Origin: Phycisphaerales bacterium
GTDB taxonomy: Bacteria; Planctomycetota; Phycisphaerae; Phycisphaerales; SM1A02
Length of the DNA stretch: 64,000 nt
NCBI GenBank assembly: GCA_022446885.1
Contig: JAKVBU010000016.1
Span: 32,921 to 96,920 of the forward strand
Direction of reading: 5' to 3'
Both the position numbers and the translations under genes were made by a program. Below the pieces are notes generated by a model. That model saw only the letters and a program-made list of their open reading frames with translations. It searched no databases and had not been told where the DNA came from. Shown one piece after another: positions 59,202 through 64,000 of the stretch (the stretch's first letter is position 1; every line of letters starts with the position of its first letter).

Positions 59202-61048
59202 CTGGCCTGCAGGATCAGCCCGAAGGTCGGGACATTCCTGAGGGGGGCGATGATCAGGCGATCGGCGTGGCACTGAAGCGATCGCTGCTCGTACTGACAG
59301 CGGTCCTGTTGCTCATCGCCGCGGGCATTGGCATCGTCGCCTTGCTCTCAGGTGAGCAAGAGCGGATTCTTGAGAAGCACACGGCGGCCCCTGTGCCGCT
59401 GGTGGCAGATCAGGCGATCTTGCCGCAATTGCACTTCACTGATGTCACTGACGCCGCAGGGATTGACTTCGTGCATGTCAGTGGCGCAACAGGGGAGAAA
59501 CTGCTTCCGGAGACCATGGGATCGGGGGCGGCATTCCTCGATGTGGACGGCGACTTGGATCAGGATCTGCTGCTGGTCAATGCCACCCGATGGCCGGACG
59601 ACGATGCGTCGGCTGAAGGCCAGAGTGTGTTGCTGCTCAATGACGGATCAGGGCAGTTCCTCCCAAGCGGGTGGGATCTGGGTGATCCGATGTATGGCAC
59701 CGGCGTGGCCTGCGGCGACGTCGATTTTGACGGGCTGGTGGACGTCTTCATTGCCGGGCTCGGTGAGAACCGGCTGCTACGCAACACCGGCAGCGGCTTT
59801 GAGGACCACACGGCTGATCTGGGGCTCGGTGCCTCGACAGGCTGGGCAACTTCGCCGGCCTTTGCAGACGTGGACGGCGATGGTGATCTGGACTTGTTCA
59901 TTTGCACGTACATCGAATGGACGCCCGAGAAGGACCGCGATCTGGCATTTACGCTCAATGGCACGGATCGGGCATACGGGCCACCCAAGCAGTACGCGGG
60001 CATGCACTGTGTTCTTCTTCGCAACGATGGATCGGGGCACTTTGAGGACGTCTCTGATGCCGCCGGGATGAGGGTGACCAATGCAGCCACTGGCGTGCCG
60101 GTGGGCAAGGCCCTCGCTGTTGCGCCGGTGGACCTCGATCGAGATGGCGACATGGACTTCATCGTGGCCAATGACACAACGCGAAACTTCCTGTTCCGGA
60201 ATCGCGGCGACGGCACCTTCGACGAGGTTGGAGAGGCTTCCGGGCTGGCCTATGACGCTGGGGGCATGGCCACCGGCGCCATGGGGATCGATGTGGCCCA
60301 CTTTGCCAACGATGATCGACTCGCCGTGGGCATCGGCAACTTCGCCAATGAGATGACGAGTTTCTACGTGGACAGTGGTGAAGGCCGCTGGTTCAGCGAT
60401 GAGGCGCTCATCGAGGGCATCGGGGCGCCGACGCGTCCTCAATTGTCATTTGGGCTGTTGCTCTTCGACGTCGATCTCGATGGTCGCCTCGACCTCTTTC
60501 AGACCAATGGCCATCTGGAAGAGGAGATCTCTCAGGTCCAGCCCAGCCAGTCGTATCGCCAGCCAGCCCAGTTGTTCTGGAACGCTGGAGCGGGCCGGGA
60601 CACCACGTTTGAGATCGTGCCGCCAGCCATGGCTGGTGACCTCTCCATGCCCATCGTGGGACGCGGGGCCGCCGTAGCCGACATTGACGGCGACGGCGAC
60701 GGAGATCTGCTGATCACACAGCCCGGTGAGTCACCAATGCTGCTTCGAAATGACCAGGCCACCGGCAATCACTGGCTTCGGGTTGTGCTGGAAGATCCAA
60801 CGAGTTCGAACACGGCCGCACTGGGGGCATGGATCGAGTGCCGGGTAGGCGATGTCACTCAGCGTCGGCAGGTGCAGCCAACGCGGTCGTACCTGTCTCA
60901 AGTTGAACTGCCCGTCACCTTTGGCCTCGGGCTGGCTGACGCAGTTGACTCGCTTGAAGTCATCTGGCCGGATGGGATCCGCCAGGAAGTCGAGGTGGAG
61001 GGTGTTGATCAGTTGTTGCGAGTGCAACGTCAGTCCCAGGCGCAGTAA
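59198..61048 (+). CDS. Membrane-anchored CRTAC1-like protein
   Basis: 616 aa. An N-terminal anchor (SLLVLTAVLLLIAAGIGIVALL, about 29-50) instead of a lipobox, then LHFTDVTDAAGIDFVHVSG, FG-GAP blades (DVDGDLDQDLLLVN, DVDFDGLVDVFIAG, DVDGDGDLDLFICT, DLDRDGDMDFIVAN, DVDLDGRLDLFQTN, DIDGDGDGDLLITQ) and a C-terminal ASPIC/UnbV domain (NHWLRVVLEDPTSSNTAALGAWIECRVG, VIWPDGIRQEV). Its ATG overlaps the cytochrome stop, so the two should be made in fixed ratio. The 3' end overlaps the convergent gene by 19 bp. Confidence 0.88.
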   Translation: MTGLQDQPEGRDIPEGGDDQAIGVALKRSLLVLTAVLLLIAAGIGIVALLSGEQERILEKHTAAPVPLVADQAILPQLHFTDVTDAAGIDFVHVSGATGEKLLPETMGSGAAFLDVDGDLDQDLLLVNATRWPDDDASAEGQSVLLLNDGSGQFLPSGWDLGDPMYGTGVACGDVDFDGLVDVFIAGLGENRLLRNTGSGFEDHTADLGLGASTGWATSPAFADVDGDGDLDLFICTYIEWTPEKDRDLAFTLNGTDRAYGPPKQYAGMHCVLLRNDGSGHFEDVSDAAGMRVTNAATGVPVGKALAVAPVDLDRDGDMDFIVANDTTRNFLFRNRGDGTFDEVGEASGLAYDAGGMATGAMGIDVAHFANDDRLAVGIGNFANEMTSFYVDSGEGRWFSDEALIEGIGAPTRPQLSFGLLLFDVDLDGRLDLFQTNGHLEEEISQVQPSQSYRQPAQLFWNAGAGRDTTFEIVPPAMAGDLSMPIVGRGAAVADIDGDGDGDLLITQPGESPMLLRNDQATGNHWLRVVLEDPTSSNTAALGAWIECRVGDVTQRRQVQPTRSYLSQVELPVTFGLGLADAVDSLEVIWPDGIRQEVEVEGVDQLLRVQRQSQAQ

Positions 61049-63315
61049 TTGAGCCCGTACTGCTCCAGGGACCAGCCGGATCCATCATTGACCAGTGACG
61101 TGCCCGCACCCTCTTCGGTCGACGACATCCACAAGAAAATGCAGGGGGCGTCGGTCGAACTGTTGGATTGAACACTGATCCAGCGATAGTCGCCGCTGTT
61201 TTCGGGAAGATCAAGATCCCACGCGTACATGGAGAACCAACCGATTGCGGTGGGATAGGCGGCGGAGAATTGGCACTGAGAAGGGGGCAGTTCCAATTGC
61301 TCCAACTGCAGCGTGCCGGGTTGGCCGTCGCCGTCGTCAGCCCAAGCCCGAACATTGAACGTCATCAGTGCCGGGTCAGAACAGGAAGACCACCCGCCGC
61401 CGAACTGCATGGCGAGACCCTGAACTCGAATCGTGCTGATTGTGGTTGCATTGATGGACTCGGCTCGCATCCACCCGGAAGTGGCGTCCGAAGTGCCTGC
61501 TGCCCAGTCGAGGTCAGGATGTACGGGATCGTCACCCAGGCCGCTGCTGCAGGGTGCGGCCGGGGCGCCGCAATCCACCAGACTGCAGGGAAGACCAATC
61601 GTCCAGATACCACCGAGTTTGGCACACGCAACAGCGGACATGTCACCAGCGCAGGTGGCGTCTACGCAGCAACCCCAAGATTCAAGGGGGTCACTCACCT
61701 CCAGGGTCCGGGTGCCGGGGCCACCAGCGCCCTCGTAGCCGCCGATTCGAATCCAGATCTTGTCGCCAGTCTCTACCAGCAGGTCTGTGACTCGCGAGTA
61801 GTAGGGCTGGCAGGGCGACAGGCCTGCGCCATCGCCATTACAGGCGATCTGCTCAAGGCTCCCGCAGTCAACTCCACGGTAGATGACAATTGAAGTATCG
61901 AAACTCGCCGTGTCACAAGTGGTGATGTTCAGGAGGGCGTCTGTGTCTGCTGTCCACTTGAACCACACATCTCGGGAGTCGTTCCAGTTGAGGAACGTGT
62001 CCGGGCACATTGACTCGTCAGGTGCCCCAAATCCGCTGTCGGAAGCCTGGGTGGAGTCGAAGGGGTTGGCGCCCAGTTGAGCCACAGCGGCCTGAGCACA
62101 GTTGTTGTTCGCTGCAATACAGGTGTTGGCGCCGCAAACGGTGCCAGGGCCCATGTGAATACCGCCCAGCAGCAGGCAGTCAGAGTCGATGAGCCCACCG
62201 ACGCAGGTGTCAGCATCAATGCAGCAGGCGCCCTGAGGATTGGGGCAGACAACGATGGAGCAGAGGGTTGAATCACCCATGAAGGAGCCGCCAGCCCCCG
62301 TGCAGTCGCCTGCCCTCAGGTCATCAAGGCAGGTGGTGTCCGGGAAGCAGCAAGCGCCCCGCTGGCAGGACGTACAAGCTTCATGCACGAGCCACTCACC
62401 GCCCGCCGCAACGCACGCTTCCTCGAGAAGTGACTCGATGCACGAGCCATCAGGGATGCAGCAGGCGCCTCGATCGCGGCAGTCCTCGCCGAACGCGGAA
62501 ACCACCTGCAGGAGGTCGTCAACGCCTACGAAACAATCTCCATAGGGGAGCGGCGCACAGTCTCCCACGGGGCGGTTCGTGCCGTCGGAGACATCGCCCC
62601 AATGCTGCAACACCTTGAGAATGTCGAGAATGGTGACCCACTGATCCGACGTGACATCAGCGGGGCAGTATGGATCGAGGCTGTGTCCGCACGGTCCGGC
62701 GATCACAGCGATGGCGGCGTCCATGGGGAGATCACGCAGGGTCCAGCCGCCCAGCCCGGCAGGGCTGACGTGCCAGCACTGGCTGTCGCCCTCAAGGGTG
62801 ACAGCCAGATTGGCCATGCCATTGGTGTCAAATTCGTTGACCGGTGTGATGGCGATCCAGTAGTCACCCGCAGCCAAGTCCCACGGCCCCACGTCCAGCA
62901 GCAGCCGCTGCGAGGTGGAAGACAGGGGCCAACTCGAGTCTGTGGCTGGTGGGCCCATGAGTGTCTCGTCAAGCACCATGAGGGCGGGATTGCCGGTTTG
63001 GGCGTCTTCGACCGAGTCAAAGACCATGATTCGCATGGCTGAGATCGCGTCCACGCCCTGCCAGCCTCCCACTCCACCAATGACGGCTTCCAGCCGCGAG
63101 AGCGCAAGCGCATCTGGATTCGAGAGTGACTCGATGACGAATGTGTCCCAATCTGGGTGCTGGGGGTCCTGCTGATTCTGCAGCAGTACGCCCGGAATGA
63201 TGGCGCTGCCATCATCGGGACCGATGAGGTCAACGAGGGTAGTGCTCTGGGCAGCCGCATGAGAAGCGGTCGCCAGCAACACGAGCAGCGGCATGATGGT
63301 GGGACGAGATGACAT
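61030..63315 (-). CDS. Secreted protein with dockerin-like segment and Cys-rich repeats
   Basis: 761 aa with a signal peptide (LLVLLATASHAAA). The N-terminal part is beta-rich; around residues 215-270 lies a dockerin-like pair, WVTILDILKVLQHWG and CFVGVDDLLQVVSAFG. Four Cys-rich repeats follow (RGACCIPDGSC, RGACCFPDTTC, QGACCIDADTC, then WGCCVDATC), separated by about 40 residues, with a PPC-like domain (DVWFKWTADTDALLNITTCDT) between the third and fourth. A final beta-rich domain ends at QYGLNYCAWD. Such repeats are common in secreted Phycisphaerae proteins of unknown role. TACAAT at 63349-63354 marks the likely promoter. Confidence 0.82.
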   Translation of the reverse strand: MSSRPTIMPLLVLLATASHAAAQSTTLVDLIGPDDGSAIIPGVLLQNQQDPQHPDWDTFVIESLSNPDALALSRLEAVIGGVGGWQGVDAISAMRIMVFDSVEDAQTGNPALMVLDETLMGPPATDSSWPLSSTSQRLLLDVGPWDLAAGDYWIAITPVNEFDTNGMANLAVTLEGDSQCWHVSPAGLGGWTLRDLPMDAAIAVIAGPCGHSLDPYCPADVTSDQWVTILDILKVLQHWGDVSDGTNRPVGDCAPLPYGDCFVGVDDLLQVVSAFGEDCRDRGACCIPDGSCIESLLEEACVAAGGEWLVHEACTSCQRGACCFPDTTCLDDLRAGDCTGAGGSFMGDSTLCSIVVCPNPQGACCIDADTCVGGLIDSDCLLLGGIHMGPGTVCGANTCIAANNNCAQAAVAQLGANPFDSTQASDSGFGAPDESMCPDTFLNWNDSRDVWFKWTADTDALLNITTCDTASFDTSIVIYRGVDCGSLEQIACNGDGAGLSPCQPYYSRVTDLLVETGDKIWIRIGGYEGAGGPGTRTLEVSDPLESWGCCVDATCAGDMSAVACAKLGGIWTIGLPCSLVDCGAPAAPCSSGLGDDPVHPDLDWAAGTSDATSGWMRAESINATTISTIRVQGLAMQFGGGWSSCSDPALMTFNVRAWADDGDGQPGTLQLEQLELPPSQCQFSAAYPTAIGWFSMYAWDLDLPENSGDYRWISVQSNSSTDAPCIFLWMSSTEEGAGTSLVNDGSGWSLEQYGLNYCAWD

Positions 63316-63348
63316 GCCCAGGTGGCCCCCCGGTGTACATTCTCCAAC

Positions 63349-63354
63349 ATTGTA
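63349..63354 (-). promoter_or_regulatory. Candidate -10 element for the Cys-rich secreted protein
   Basis: TACAAT on the minus strand, 34 nt before the ATG at 63315, in a locally AT-rich patch. Confidence 0.45.
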
Positions 63355-63441
63355 TCTATATCAGCGTTCACGGCCTGATGCACGATCAATGCCTGAATCG
63401 GTTTGACAGGGCGACAAAACCGGACTGAGGCTTCAAACGAA

Positions 63442-63470
63442 CCGCCCCCCGGCACGAGGCCGGGGGGCGG
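63442..63470 (-). terminator. Intrinsic-type terminator of the last gene
   Basis: CCGCCCCCCGGC (63442-63453) and GCCGGGGGGCGG (63459-63470) form a perfect 12-bp stem with a 5-nt loop. On the minus strand it is followed by TTCGTTTG. It lies 70 bp after the stop of the gene ending at 63540. The rest of the 224-bp gap holds only the promoter region of the Cys-rich gene. Confidence 0.75.
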
Positions 63471-63539
63471 GTTTCGATCCATATGTGGGCCCAGTTGGGC
63501 CCGTCGCCTCCACAAGGGAGACGCTGGGACAGGGTCGGA

Positions 63540-64000
63540 TCACTCCACCGTGAGGGAGTAGGTGTCCAGACCACTACCGCAGGTCACGCTGGTGTCCCAC
63601 TCGCTTACCGAAGCGATTACGGCCCAGTTGCCCGCGGGAATCTCCAGAACCGTCGTGTCGAAGTAGCCACCGACATTCTGCGTGGCGTAATCGACCGTGC
63701 CGGCGTCCTCGTTGAGGAACAGGCATACGTCGGAGAAGTTGGAGCCGATGGTCACGGTGAACGTGCCACCAGCGTTGACGCCGGCGCTGTGGTACCAGTC
63801 GAGGTCACGGTACGTGCCACCGGTGGGCCCGTCCACGAACACGCTGGACTGACCGCAGATCGAGCTGCCCACGGTGAGCACACCGTAGGTCGGGGTGACC
63901 AGGTTGGCACCACCGTTGCAGTCGGTCTCGGAGTCATCGCCGTCGACGAAGCAGGCGCAGGCGCCTTCGCCGTTCTCATCTTCGTCACAGCCACCAGCAA
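63540..64000 (-). CDS. Secreted Cys-containing protein (C-terminal part)
   Basis: Partial: the frame is open to the right window edge, so at least 153 residues of the C-terminal part are visible. It begins in an Asp/Glu/Cys-rich stretch (CDEDENGEGACACFVDGDD) and continues into a beta-sandwich domain like bacterial pre-peptidase C-terminal (PPC) domains (DLDWYHSAGVNAGGTFTVTIG, VLEIPAGNWAVIASVSEWD). The N-terminal part and therefore the function lie outside the window. Confidence 0.75.
   Translation of the reverse strand, partial: AGGCDEDENGEGACACFVDGDDSETDCNGGANLVTPTYGVLTVGSSICGQSSVFVDGPTGGTYRDLDWYHSAGVNAGGTFTVTIGSNFSDVCLFLNEDAGTVDYATQNVGGYFDTTVLEIPAGNWAVIASVSEWDTSVTCGSGLDTYSLTVE

Noticed and set aside
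1..64000. CRISPR arrays, insertion sequences, prophage or integrative elements
   Set aside because: No regularly spaced repeats, transposase, integrase or phage gene was seen, and base composition and gene style look uniform across the window.

Overview
The window reads as GC-rich, very compact chromosomal DNA from a planctomycete, most likely class Phycisphaerae. This is inferred from protein types, not from a marker gene: secreted proteins with dockerin-like DILxVLQHWG segments and Cys-rich GACC repeats, a DUF1570 metalloprotease-like protein, several FG-GAP/ASPIC-UnbV (CRTAC1-like) lipoproteins, TPR lipoproteins, LPS/Kdo genes, and housekeeping genes such as nuoB, nuoC, trpG and trpF scattered singly rather than in operons. 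I see no insertion sequence, prophage, CRISPR array or rRNA.

Layout. 1-2.4 kb: end of smpB, tRNA-Leu(GAG), queE, an unknown gene, nuoC. 2.5-8.4 kb: a giant LptC/LptA-like protein with kdsD (minus strand), scpA, rluB. 8.5-16.5 kb: YihY-family membrane protein, DUF1570, nuoB, purH, beta-propeller lipoprotein, ribE, DUF192 with gluQ, phhB. 16.5-21.7 kb: kdsA-mcsA-mcsB operon (minus), DUF1444, trpG, two unknowns. 21.7-29.2 kb: amidohydrolase, moaC, rhomboid-trpF operon (minus), citrate synthase, FG-GAP protein. 29.2-36.3 kb: HtrA-like protease, secreted unknown, HATPase-STAS-MlaE operon (minus), guaA, PIN/TRAM protein. 36.3-42 kb: SRP RNA, dnaX-ebfC-recR, rpoN, pyrH-frr (minus). 42-48 kb: a seven-gene translationally coupled operon of a VWA protein with a TonB-like layout, ExbB, two ExbD, a helical-repeat protein and two unknowns. 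48-49.5 kb: unknown protein, response regulator, 61-aa protein. 49.8-61 kb: a divergent cluster of CRTAC1-like and TPR lipoproteins around a membrane cytochrome b / penta-heme cytochrome c / TPR fusion. 61-64 kb: two secreted proteins, the last cut by the window edge.

Themes. Kdo/LPS supply and export (kdsA, kdsD, LptC/A-like) plus an MlaE permease imply a Gram-negative type outer membrane. About eighteen genes have a TANNNT -10-like hexamer ending only 5-11 nt before the start codon and no Shine-Dalgarno, which points to leaderless transcripts. The SRP RNA, whose 5' end is fixed by its fold, has the same element at the same distance. In two divergent pairs the two start codons share one CATG. 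dnaX carries an in-frame A9 tract followed by stops in both other frames and a hairpin, the layout of a tau/gamma slippage site. The best candidates for undescribed systems are the ExbBD-VWA operon and the CRTAC1/TPR/multiheme cytochrome cluster. Functions of both are inferred from domains only.
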